DNA from: Rhynochetos jubatus
Taxonomy: Eukaryota; Chordata; Aves; Eurypygiformes; Rhynochetidae
Reading direction: 5' to 3'
Length of the DNA: 64,000 nucleotides
Assembly: GCA_027574665.1 (NCBI GenBank)
Contig: CM050654.1
Span: forward strand, 21,954,222 to 22,018,221
Shown here: positions 12,490 to 23,661 of the stretch, piece after piece
How the letters are laid out: every line of letters begins with the position of its first letter
How positions within the stretch are numbered: the first letter of the stretch is position 1
Notes under the pieces: generated by a model
Databases searched by the model: none
Told to the model about the DNA's origin: nothing
The model's input: only the letters and a program-made list of their open reading frames with translations
Translations under genes and position numbers: made by a program

Positions 12490-15450
12490 CTAAAAGCAAA
12501 GAAAAATAAATTATGTAGTTTAAATATTGCAATTTCTTCATTCTTATAGAAGGTTTACTGACATACACATTTTTTGTTGATTTTCCATTTTCTCCCTCCC
12601 CCAGTTTCTAAATATGCACATACAATCAATTCAGAGAAAACACAGACCAGTCCCATTTCCTCTTATAAGGAAGTGCATGTTATGAAACACAGTAACAGGC
12701 TACGAGCAATGAATTTGTCGTTAAAAATTTGTGGATGCATGCATATGTGTAAAATGCATTTATGAGAATTCTATGAAATTGAAATCGTATTAAAATTAAT
12801 TTGACAAGATTTTACACAAAACCTTTTTTTTCAGGGCTGTGAAAAGCTGTTTTCATAGAATTCAAACTCAGACACTCAAAATTTGACAGATGAGGAAGAA
12901 TTGAAACACATGGCTTTGTGTTCTCCCAAAGCCTTTTGGGTTAAGCACAGAGCAAGGTGTAAGAGTTCTTAGATTTTTGTCTGTATCTGTTACTATTTTG
13001 TGACCATCACTTTATGGTCACCATAAAAATATTAAAGGCCAATTCCTGCTCTCATTAATGCTAATTAAACTATCACAGAAACCTTCTGCAGGCCCTGATC
13101 CTTTTTGGCAGGCCTTTGAAGTCAATGGATCTCTTCAATAGTGAAATCCACCCAGACAGAACTTGCTCCCGAATCTTTATTTAAAATCATAAAAAGTCGC
13201 TACCGATTTCATTTGTTGGGTAAAAAAATGAGGTTCATAGATATTATTTGATATGCTTATGGTCCTAAAACTGGGATTAAAAGCAAGATTTTCTGGTTGC
13301 CAAAACACGCATCAGCCATTGTATCATTATGCTCCAATCCCCTCACAACCTTTCTGAAAATACAATTAACGGCAGCTGTATTTCTACTTATAGATGAAAC
13401 CATCTGAAATCTAATTTTCAGTCACAGTTTTTTGGTTTAGACATATATATCATAGCTTTTTTCATAGACAGGGAAAAGCTTTACAAGGTACTAAGCAGCT
13501 CTTTCAGTTTTACACAGGTATTACAACTGAATGCATTTCAGCCCTTTCAGTCACAATGGGAGCGGGAGAGATAAAGAACAAAAATTGCTTTACCGATTAA
13601 AAAATACAATGTATGTTATCTCAAATTTCATTTTTTGTCAATACTTATGTTTCAGTCAGCTACACTAAGTTACTCATGTAACAATAGAACAATATGTTGG
13701 ACTTTAAAAAATATGTCTGGCAACATGTATTTTACCTTTCAAAATGCACCTTTAAAATGTACCATTTTAAAATACTTCAGATTAAAATCACACTATTGAA
13801 GGACTTGAAATATTTCAGACATTTATGCATTGAATTTGATAGGTATATATCACCATGCATATGTATTAGAAAATACATTTATTCTGTGACATCCACAGAG
13901 GCTACACAGTATTTCAAGCCTTATTTGCAACAGGGTTTAGGCTCTTAGGTTAATTAAGTTTGTTTGAATGTATTACCCCAGCTCAAGAGCATTGGCTTGA
14001 GTTGTTTCAAAGTAATCACAACAATGATGGCATCACGGCTGCCAGTAAGCTACCTCAGGGTGTGGGAACAAAACGAAGCATTCATGAACATGGTAAACAT
14101 TCAACTTTTCTTTAAGGTTGCAATAAAGCTTGTCAGGTTTGAGGAATTTAAATTCCCCTTTATTCTTTGACACAAAGAGAAGGAAAACATTCAGTCCAAA
14201 CTGTAATTTGAATTTAAACTGGTGTTTTTCTTGGAGGAAATGGAGGTATCCATTTAAAAGAAGCAGTCTCATTTTCTATTGGCACACTTCTTGTACAGGA
14301 CAGTATAAAATATGTCTAGGACTCTATTTGATACTGCATTTGTGCACATACCATACTATCTGTAAAGTTGTTACTATTTATCTTGTATATATATTATTTA
14401 GATAACCATTTATTTAGTGGTATTAATTAGATGACTTGCCTCTTTCCCCCAAATTTACTCAAGTATTTGCTGAGATGATTCATTGCCCAACACCTAGTAG
14501 TACATAAGATAAATCCAATATGAGTTAAAAATCTTGAATAATCCTCAAATATCACTGTGGTGGATGTTAAGATCAAAATCTGTGGTTGGATCAGAATGTT
14601 GCAAATGGCTTACAATGCCAAAATTGACTGAATCATTATCTAAATTTAAATATTCAGATTGTGGATCTGGATCCAAATCTGCTGCTTGAACGAATCTCTA
14701 CCTTCTATAATAATTTTTTAAAAAATAATCTAATATGGTTTTGCCAGCACTTTATCTTTGCCAGGGCTAGAACATCATCTAAATGTCTACAGCATAAAGA
14801 CAAATTTCAGCAACTTGCCTTCCGTACAGCTTAAACTAGCAAAAATCAGCCTGTGGAAATTTGAAGCTCTTAGACCCTGACTCTCTGTCAGGATCCCAGT
14901 GATGCCCTGTTTCTCACCAAAACAATCCTGAACTGGGTTGTATTTGGTGCAAGATACACCATCCTTCCACAGAATGTACTGCTGCTGACATAAGTATGTA
15001 CTTCATGATCACTAGATTTTGCTTATGAGCTTTTCCTTGTATTTTTCTCTCCCTGTCCTGTTGAGAAGGGAGGTGTGACAGCAGCTTGGTGGGCACCTGG
15101 CAGCCAGTCAAATTCATCCCACCACAATGTCCAACTGGCAGGGAACACTTCTGAAAACACGGCACCAACTGCAGATGCTGAGCACCTTGAAATCAGCCTC
15201 TGAGCTATTCTGAAAATATGGCTAGTATGCAACATGAGAAATGCAACAGCAACAGGAGGGCAGCTCAGCAGCAGTTAGTTCATAGGAGCCAAGCAGTGAT
15301 GATAAATAACATTTTCCAATGTGGCATCAGGCTGATTTTGAGGTGCAGGTTATTTTCAGGTCTTTGAAGAAATTGCTTGTCCTATGGTTTTCAAAAATTT
15401 TTATTTTCCATAGGAATTTGCAGGAAAGCAGCGTGTGGGTCAGACAGATA

Positions 15451-15510
15451 AGGTCCAGTAGCACACTCGCCTGGGAAGGATGCAGAGATCCAGGTTCATG
15501 CGCCTAGTTT
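15451..15510 (+). repeat. tRNA-derived SINE-like relic
   Basis: The segment resembles the two polymerase III promoter boxes of a tRNA in the right order and spacing: AGTAGCACACTCGCCTGGG (A-box side) and GATCCAGGTTCATGCGCC (B box, GGTTC core). Old tRNA-derived SINEs in sauropsids look like this. It cannot fold as a functional tRNA, because no acceptor stem is evident at both ends. The family is not identified. Confidence 0.45.
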
Positions 15511-16239
15511 CAGCCAGACAGTACAACAATGCTGCTGACTTTTCAGCTACTGAGCTATAATAAGCCTCAGTCTTCACACATGGACCATCTATAAATCACT
15601 CAATTAGCAAGAAACATTGACACAAAAAGAGAAGCATTGATTCTTAGGGTCTGTTGGCACATCTCTATAGGCACAGACATGCTATCCTTAGCACTGAAAG
15701 CAGTCAGACCACAGCAGCGTAAAGCTAGTACAGTAGTGCAGCCTATTGTATGCTGGAAGAAAATAGTCATCCCAGCCGTTATGAATGTTAAGTCATGGGA
15801 TTTGGACTTTCATAATTTAAATGCTTTGGAAAACGTTAGAATATCCTAGATATTCTACTAGAAAGAATACAGCTCATTTTGCAGCAATAATGTATTCCTG
15901 AACAGAACAACTTTAATCCTTCCAGCGTGGGTATATGAAAAATTCCAAAGGGATGGGGAAGAAGAAAGAGAAAGATGACCCTGAAAATTTGTGCCTAAAT
16001 TTCCATTTACACCTTTACAAATCATGAGCAATTATTTTAACATATGGACTGTAATTAGAAGCTCACGACAGCAGAATCAGGTCCACTGGGTTCCACTGCA
16101 TGCCACAGGAATTGCAGACCTCCTACTGCCATCACAAACAATAACCTTAATGTTTGCTATGATTACAACCAGGAAAGTGAAGCAATTAAAGAAAAGCAGG
16201 ATGATTTTATACCAGCTTTTACTGTGGAAAGAAATGAAA

Positions 16240-16430
16240 ATTCATATGCAAAAGATGACTTATACAAGAAATCAGTGTGATCTTGACAGAAACTGGAATT
16301 CTCCAAGGAGGAAATTATGGAGCAATGTGAGAAAGGTGTAAACAGTAAATCACCAGGACCTCATGGCCATCATCTGAAGGTTCTGAAAGAAATAGGTTTA
16401 AAATGTGGAGATGTGACCCTTTCAAACAGC
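16240..16430 (+). pseudogene. LINE reverse-transcriptase relic (CR1/L3-like)
   Basis: In one frame from 16338 the plus strand reads VNSKSPGPHGHHLKVLKEIG, which matches the conserved start of non-LTR reverse transcriptases of the CR1 group (KSPGPDGxHxxVLKE). The Asp after GP is His here and stops flank the segment, so this is a decayed fragment. It is opposite in orientation to the CR1 relic at 17018-17300 and is thus probably a separate insertion. The boundaries are approximate. Confidence 0.55.
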
Positions 16431-17017
16431 TTTCCATGAGGAATAGAAGCACACTAAGATAGTGGGTTTTTTTTCTTTTCCTTTTAATCAGAAGACTCCA
16501 AGGAAGGTTTTGTTATTGACTGGCTGAACCTCATTTTAGTGAGAGGCGAGCTGCAGACCAGGTGAAAGAAAGCATAGCAGAAGACAGAAGAGGTTTTATA
16601 TGGAACAGTTTAATTCACATGAAGCCAGTTTCTGAACTGATCTGTGCTCATGTGACTGAAATCATATTTATTCTCTACTCTCAGTGATACACAGGATAGT
16701 ATGTTTATGTGCTAACCCAACAGTGTCCATGTAGGTGAACCACACTGCATGCTATGTCAATGGGCCTTCAGCTGCTGCAAAACATTCAGAAACGAGCATT
16801 ATTCATTGTTCAGGCACAGCAACATCTCTGTTGCAGGTAGAGCTGACCCAAGGAGAATTCCTCTAGAAAAATTTTCATTCTTACTCCCTACACTGATGCA
16901 GCAATGGCTGCTGGCACTAAGATGCTGTAAAAGTGGCTGACTGGCAATGCCAAACCCACTGGCACAGAGATCTTACATTTCAAGAACTCAGTCTGTTAAT
17001 AAATTTTAAAAAGAACC

Positions 17018-17300
17018 TTGGCAAATCATCTAAGCCATCCCCATTTTCAGAGAAAAATCAGCTATGTCTACTTTTTTCTGTTTGTTTGTCTAAGCTGATT
17101 TTTAAAACTTAGTGATGCAGATGTCAAAACTTGTCAAGGTAACCTACACAGGGCTTAACTCTGCTTACCATCAGTGAGCTTTTCTTGATGCCTAAACTAA
17201 CTCTCCTGTGCTGCAATGCAAACCCATTATTTCTTGCCTGATTCTCAGTGGAGAACAGTTTGTTCCTTCTTCACATCAGCCTTTCATGACTGGAGAAATG
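17018..17300 (-). mobile_element. old CR1 LINE 3' fragment
   Basis: Degenerate similarity to the CR1 3' region as I remember it: tcatctaagccatccccat near the left end, then agcttttcttgatgcctaaac, ctgtgctgcaatgcaaaccca and cattatttcttgcctgattc. The order of these blocks puts the element on the minus strand. It is diverged and its ends are soft. The ERV-related repeat begins directly after it at about 17311. Confidence 0.6.
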
Positions 17301-17310
17301 ATACCACACT

Positions 17311-18197
17311 GACCAGTTATGGTCAACGGCAAACCAGACTCAACTTAGGGAAAAAAATATCAGTTTAACTTGTTACCTATCAGTTCAGAGCAGGACAATG
17401 AGACACAAAACCAGATCTTAACAATAGCTTCCCCACCCCTCCCTTCTTCCCGGGCTCAGCTTTGCACCCCATTTCTCTACCTCCTCCCACTGAGCAGCAC
17501 TGGGGGATGGGGAATGGGGGTTGTGGCCAGCCCATCACACACTGTCGATGCTGCTCCCTCCTCCTCAGGGGAGGACTCCTCACACTCTGCCCCTGCACAA
17601 GTGTGGGGTCCCTCCCACGGGAGACAGTCTTCCATGAACTTCTCCAATGTGAGTCCTTCCCACTGGCTGCAATTCTTCACAAACTGCTCCAGCGTGGGTC
17701 CCTTCAGGAGTCCTTCAGGATTAGTCCTTCAGGAGCAGCCTGCTCCAGCACAGGCTTCCCACAGAGTCACGGCCTCTTTTGGATACACCCATCTGCTCTG
17801 TCGTAGGGCCCGTCCCGGGCTGCAGGGGGGGGTCTCTGCTCCCCTGTGACCCTCTGTGGCTGAAGGGGCATAGCCTGACTTCTCACCATGGGCTGCAGGG
17901 AACCTCTGCGTGCTCTGGCCCACCTCTTCCCAGCCTTTATGCACTGACCTCCAGTATCTGCCTGGCTCTCTCTCTCACATCCTGCTCCTCTCGCTGCTGC
18001 AGGTTTTGCAGTAGTTCTTTTTCCCTGCTCTTAAACCTCTTATCGCAGAGGTGCTACCACCGTCCCTGCCTAGCTTGGCCATGGCCAGAGATGAGTTCAA
18101 CTTGGAGCTGGGGAAGCTTCCAGCAGCTTCTCACAGGAGCCACCACTGTAGTCCCTCTCCTGATACCAAAACCCCACCACACAAACCCAATACACAG
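17311..18197 (+). mobile_element. ERV-related avian interspersed repeat, longer copy
   Basis: This GC-rich block shares a long collinear series of segments with 63101-63716: the cctcccttctt/gggctca start region, ctctacctcctccc, ggaatgggggtt, ggaggactcctca, and near the end gcttctcacagg/agccacc and aaacccaata. I recognise the sequence as an abundant interspersed family of bird genomes, likely of retroviral origin, but I cannot name it with certainty. It contains an imperfect internal repeat with the core CTCCA(A/G)(T/C)GTG(A/G)GTCC at about 17642 and 17687 and a weaker one at 17742. The open frames here (159, 114 and 226 codons) follow from base composition and have no recognisable product. 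Confidence 0.6.
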
Positions 18198-20288
18198 AGG
18201 TCTTGACAGTGATGAGAAAATGTTACAATGCACATGTGAGGAAGCCTGTATCCTCATTGCTACTACCCAGTGTAAACTTTGGAGCAGAGTGCCGTTCCTG
18301 ACTGACATGCATGTTGTGGTTCATTACAGTGCATGTACCTCTGTTTCCAATTCTAATCCTGCTCTCTTAAATCCCCATAACCATCACTCACTTAGTACTG
18401 GTACAAATTTAGTAATCATATTCTGCTTCATCAGTCAAGCCATTAATGAGTACAAATAGACCCATTTCTGGAACTTGACTTTCAGATGCATAGTTCCTGT
18501 AGAATGGAGAAACACTGATGATTATTCTTTGTCTCTCATCTTTTCAAACACCTACGTGGGTATGCCTGTGCAGTTTTGTTCAGGCTTTATTATCCAATCT
18601 TGATTACCTACATCTCACGTGAATGTCAAGCGTTTTACTAAAATGAATGGTTTCTGAGAACCTGTGCTGACCAAGGCATGAACACGATGCTGACTAGCTA
18701 AAAAGGGAAAGACGTAAGGAGAAAAATCACAATGAATTTGACTCAAGAGAGTAAACTGCTCTTGATGTCAGGTATGTTCTACCCTGCGTACTTAACACAC
18801 AGAGCTCCACAAGGAAACAAAGGACCAAGGGATACTCGCTGACAGAGCTAAAGACATAACTGATGTGTAATAAAGTCACTATGTGGAAACAATGCTTTCT
18901 GCTGGACTATACAGCATAAGGCCACTGATCATGTACATGCAGCTAGCATATTGTGATATTGGCTGTTAGTGAGCTACAGTTCAGTGAGCTAGAGGAAAAC
19001 AAGAACCATACAGAAAGTATTTTCCAGGGTAAGCATCAGATCACTATTATTTAACACAATTTTAATTTGGGAGGGGAATGGATAAGATGGCGGAACATGC
19101 AAGTTACAGATGCTTTGACGAGATTCTAAAGGGATTGAAAGGCATTTGAGGATGACAGCTCTGTCTGAATGACAACACGAATGACGTAGTGTAGATTAAG
19201 GACCTTAGGCACTGAGCTGTAGACTATCCTGCTAAGAACAGGAACATTTATGAAAAATATATTCACTAAAGATCTGTCAGTCTAACAAGTTAAAAATCAC
19301 AAGACATTTTAGAAAGTTACTTCTCCCTTCTCCACAGATTATTCCTGATCAGCTCACGAGATCCTTAAGACTAACTTGAAATTGTGGCTATGCCATTGCA
19401 AAATGCAGTATCTTTGATTTCACGCGATGCCCAATAGTAAAATGGAGACAGATGTGAGGTGAAGCTGGTGTCCGCGCTGGCCTCTTGAGGGGACACCCTG
19501 TCACACTCCTCTCCTCTCTGCTGCCTGTTCAGCTCTCTGCAGATGGGTAAATCTATTCAGCAGGGTTGTAAAAAGGCCTCTGAAAGGTTTTCACTTTCCT
19601 CATTTGATTTTAGACTTGAGCATGTTTGGTTCTTTAAAAGAACTCTGCCTTTTGAAGTTTTGAATGAGCTACTACGGGAAAGGGTTTGATTGTGGTTCAG
19701 TCCCCTCCCAGCTTGCAGGCCTGCAGGTTCCTCTCACTGGCTGATGGTGTCACGGAAAGGCTTGGCAAGTGATGCATACACAGACTGGGTTTTGGGGTTG
19801 GAATTCAGATGCAGTGTCAGTCTACCAGGTGTACAATTAATCCCATGACCCTTTTTTTGGTAGGAGTCACAAGCAACTCCACAGCTCTGTGGAACTGAAT
19901 GGAAAATAGTTTTTTCAATGAGACAAATCCACTTTCCTGGTAGTGTTTACATTATTTTCCTATGCCGCTTTCTCTTCCTATCAGAGGGATTTGCCAATTC
20001 TTAATGTATCTTTAGTTACTTGTGACATCAGCTTCATACAGGAAAGATTTTTGTATCCAGTTAATACTGGTTTTCAAGCAAAGCAGATAAATGCAGGAAA
20101 CATTCAACATACAACGAACCAACGTGTGCATTTAATTAGTGTCCTATGTCATTTGTTAGCTTGAGTTTGCTTATGTCCTGCATTCACTGACTGAGGAGCA
20201 TGAACTAGGTTTAGAGATTCAATTTCCTTGAAGGAATTCAATTTTTTTTTAAGTGCCCACTTCTTCTGATCACTTTAAAAGTCGTTAC

Positions 20289-20872
20289 TATGCTGGTTTT
20301 GGCTGGGACAGAGTTAATTTTTTCACAGTAGCTAGTATGGGGCTATGCTATGGGTTTGTGCTGAAAACAGTGTAGGTAACACAGGGATGTTTTCATTATT
20401 GCTGAGCACTGCTTACACAGAGTCAAGGCCTTTTCTGCTCCTCACACCACCCCACCAGCAAGGAGAAAGGGGCTGCAGAAAAAGTTGGAAAAGGACACAG
20501 CCAGGACAGCTGATCCCAACTGACCAAAGGGATATCCCACACCATATGATGTCATGCTCAGCATATAAAGCTAGAGGAAGAAGGAAGGGTGGGGGACATA
20601 CGGTGTTTTTCTTTCCAAGTAACCATTACATGTGATGGAGCCCTGCTTTCCTGGGGATGGCTGAACACCTGCCTGCTGATGGGAAGTGGTGAATGAATTC
20701 CTACTTTTGCTTTGCTTGTGTGCATGGCTTCTGCTTTACCGTTAAACTGTCTTTATCTCAACCCATGAGTTGTCTCACTTTTAACTCTTCTGATTCTCTC
20801 CCCCACCCCACCAGGCGGGAGTGAGCAAGTGGCTGTGTGGTATTTAGTGGCCAGCTGGGCTAAACCTTGACA
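20289..20872 (+). mobile_element. solo LTR, ERVL-type avian endogenous retrovirus
   Basis: The 584-base element begins tatgctggttttggctgggaca (ancestral start TGTGCTGG) and ends taaaccttgaca. It is flanked by the near-identical five-base target duplication GTTAC (20284-20288) and ATTAC (20873-20877). It matches the copy at 43997-44586 along its whole length. A TATA-like box lies at 20564-20569 and the sequence ctgtctttatctcaacccatgag follows in the R/U5 part. No internal retroviral genes accompany it, so this is a solo LTR left by recombination. It reads in the plus direction, antisense to MYO3B. Confidence 0.88.
20564..20569 (+). promoter_or_regulatory. TATA-like box of the LTR
   Basis: TATAAA sits inside agcatataaagctagagg, at the usual place of the U3/R core promoter in this LTR. 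In the sister LTR at 43997-44586 the same place reads aaaatgtaaagct, so the box is lost there. Whether this copy is still active cannot be told from sequence. Confidence 0.4.
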
Positions 20873-21080
20873 ATTACTTAGTAAATCTGAGTGCTTTATA
20901 TATCTTATAATACTGTAACTTCTTTTTTTAATGGATCTTTGAAAAAGCAGCAGCTTGTCATACATTTAAATACACAGTTATATTCCTGTGCATACAATAG
21001 AACAGAACTGTGTATGATTTCACTTTCTGATCCTGGGTACCTTTAAGCTCATTTTTCATTTTCCAAAACTATGAGTTAGG

Positions 21081-21150
21081 AAAAAAACCAAACCAAAACC
21101 AAACAAAACACAAATGGAAGAAATGAAATGAAAGGAAATGAAGAGAAAAA
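21081..21150. repeat. A-rich low-complexity tract
   Basis: Interrupted aaaacc/aaaaca units are followed by gaaatg/gaaagg units. It could be an eroded poly(A)-type microsatellite. I see no element attached to it. Confidence 0.6.
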
Positions 21151-21577
21151 AGTATTTTATTATTCTATACTTCAGTTCCATGGTATGTGAAGGCACAGTG
21201 AGACTGTCTTCCCTAGGGACAGATTACCAGCTACTGTGTTAAACATCTGCACTATTATTCAGCAGCATTCCTGTTTCCTACAAGTTTCCTGTACGACTGA
21301 ACAGCCATATGCTTAAAACAGAAGAGCCCAGAAAGAGCTACACAGAAGTGAGGCTTGATTTATGGGAAGTTATCCAATATAGTCCTAAGATTCTGAATAT
21401 CCCCTGTAAAATGCTGAACATTTTCAAGTCTCAACCTAATCATTGGAACCTGAGGCCATTGCTGAGAAATTTGTAGGCAAATAAGCTGCAGTATTTGTTG
21501 GGGTTAAACTTGAGAACTGCCAGCAGCAATGGCAGTTCAGCAACTTCAGGCAAAACAAGGTATGATTTTATTCACGC

Positions 21578-21631
21578 AGATTCACAGAGTGGTAGGGGTT
21601 GGAAGGGACCTCTAGAGATGATCTAGTCCAA
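21578..21631 (-). mobile_element. short CR1 3'-end fragment
   Basis: The segment gattcacagagtggtagggg followed by ttggaagggacctctagaga and tgatctagtcca is the very 3' end of a CR1 LINE in reverse. Only about 54 bases survive, so it is severely 5'-truncated. Confidence 0.8.
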
Positions 21632-23540
21632 TATATGGACTGATATATTTATATGACTGGTTTTGAATAGCAATCAAGACTGGGTGCAAGACCTGAACAG
21701 CCAATGCATTTTACATGGGCACCTTCAGGCCATATATCTAAAAGCATTTAGACCTTGATTTCAATGTAAGTTTGGTGGCTGAATATCTTTAAAGGTCTGT
21801 ATATTTGTGCTTCATAGAGCCCAAATTCACCTCAACAGTTACTGAACCATAACATCTTTGTGAACCTCCAGGGATGCAAAATTAAGCAATCTATACCTAG
21901 TCCAGAAGAATACATTTGTTTGGAGATCAACAAGGATTTCCAGAAACAGCCTAATGCAAAAAGGGAAGAAAACCATTCCTGGCTAACTACACATAAAACA
22001 GATGAAGGAAAAAGTTTAAAGAGGCTGTGTGCCCACAAACAAGTCCAGGTGAAAGCTCTAGGTCACTAAAAAAGGAAGAAAAAAGTGTGTTTAGGTTGTA
22101 AATAATTGTAATTTGGGATGCCAGATAATAGACTGTGTATTAGCTTTTGCTTTTAACCATCAGTGCAGACTGGAGAACAAATGATCATGCAATCATCAAT
22201 AGTTCTAAAGGGATCACAAGATACACACCCCTTAGGTACTTAAGAGACAGAAGGAGCTGCATGCACATGAAGGGAATCATAACCTGGGAAACTCATTCCT
22301 CCAGTGAGCAGTGAGGCAATGCAAAGACAGAGCTATGATGGTCAACTGCAGTGGGCTCATTCTTTTCCCTGGAAATCCTGACCAAACCCATTTATTTATT
22401 AATTCCTTGTCCAATGACCTGAACCACCTTCTTACTGAAAACAGAATACTGAAAGGGAGAGATTCTGCAACACTATTAACCTACAATAATGCAGGTGGTT
22501 ACACCAGAACAAAATCCTACAATAATGCACCAGAGCATGGAGCAGATGTTATGTTAGCATGGAATTTAACATAACTCAGTGTTATGAGCATACACAGATA
22601 AAGAAATACCATTTTGGAGAAGTTAACCGTTATTAAAAAAAAACAAACAAAAAAACCAAGAACCAAACCCTTCTTAATGGAATAACAGCATCTCGCTACA
22701 GGTAAGCAAGTAATTGATTTCCTCAGAGAACTCTGAAGAGGTGTAACAGAACCTGTGTTTATCTGCTATATTGGAAGCATATAAAGTAACAGAAGTAAGA
22801 ACTAGAAGAAGCACTGAGATGTCCTCATGCCCAGGCCACAGCAGGAGAAATCTCATAACTCTGAGTCACTGAAACTTGCTAAATCAAAGGGATTAATCCA
22901 GCAAACATAGCCATCTCTCCTAAAACACTGTTGGAGAGACTTCGACAACAATGAAGATGTAGCAGACCACTCTTGCCTCTCACATCCAAGGAAGTGTCAG
23001 GGGGACATTTGTCTGGAGTGACTCCATTGGTAAGGAAGGATAAACCACCCTTCCCCTGCAAGGAGGAGCGTACCACTATCATGCTTTACAGTATTCCTAG
23101 GCTTTCTGTCAGTGACTTGTCCATCTGCTTTTTACAGTTCTTTTCCATATCTCATTGCTGATTTGCATGGAGATTTACAAAGGAGGGTAACTTCCTACTC
23201 TTGAGAATTTAGTAACAGGCACTGCTGTCAATTCTCAAACGCTGAGCACTTGCAATCCTGTCTGCAATCTACGGTGTTCTGGGTACTTCTCAGAAGTGCA
23301 CAGAAAAAGGACAGCAAGCCAAGACAACTAGCACTTCAAATAAATCTAATACTGCTAACTGGGGGAACACTGAGATGACCAAACTGGTGGGGGGACTGGT
23401 AACCCACAGGTGCTCATCCTCAGAGAACGGCAGGTTCTCTATGAGCTGGCTGAATCATGATGACATACCTGCTCCTTTCAGGTCTCCTTGTGTGGAAAAT
23501 GACTTGTATTAGATAACAGACAGCAAAGGATTCAACTCAC

Positions 23541-23661
23541 CAGTGCTCTTCACAGCCAAAATGAGAAGTAAGGCAGCTGCTCGTAAGCTGAGGATCTGCT
23601 ACACAGCCAGCACTGCTTTTCAATCTTGTGTAGTTTTTACGAACAATATATCCCCTGAAAG
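23541..23661 (-). CDS. MYO3B: MYO3B exon: third IQ motif and proximal tail
   Basis: The donor is CACTG|GTGAGT. The acceptor is chosen as TTTTTTAG at 23662-23663, because only this joins in frame with the previous exon and yields AFRGYIVRKNYTRLK, the second half of a canonical IQ motif. A second AG seven bases further on would shift the frame into a stop after eleven codons. The exon is 121 bases, phase 1 in and phase 2 out. The rest reads SSAGCVADPQLTSSCL and TSHFGCEEH, a low-complexity Cys/Ser-rich tail with no domain I recognise. The flanking introns are 9.3 and 11.1 kb. Confidence 0.88.

Larger units (their letters stand above)
12490..23540 (-). other. MYO3B: MYO3B intron, 11.1 kb, repeat-rich
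   Basis: This is the most repeat-laden intron of the window. From left to right it holds a tRNA-SINE-like relic (15451-15510), a LINE reverse-transcriptase relic (16240-16430), an old CR1 (17018-17300), an ERV-related avian repeat (17311-18197), a solo LTR (20289-20872), an A-rich low-complexity tract (21081-21150) and a CR1 fragment (21578-21631). I saw no exon in it that fits the splice phases of the flanking exons, and the two flanking exons already join in frame (CEEH-W-QQTSNQ). Confidence 0.8.

Noticed and set aside
17370..18459. Open frames of 114 to 226 codons, plus strand
   Set aside because: They overlap each other in different frames inside an interspersed repeat (the last runs on past its right end), are Ser/Cys/Pro/His-rich from base composition, and resemble no known protein.
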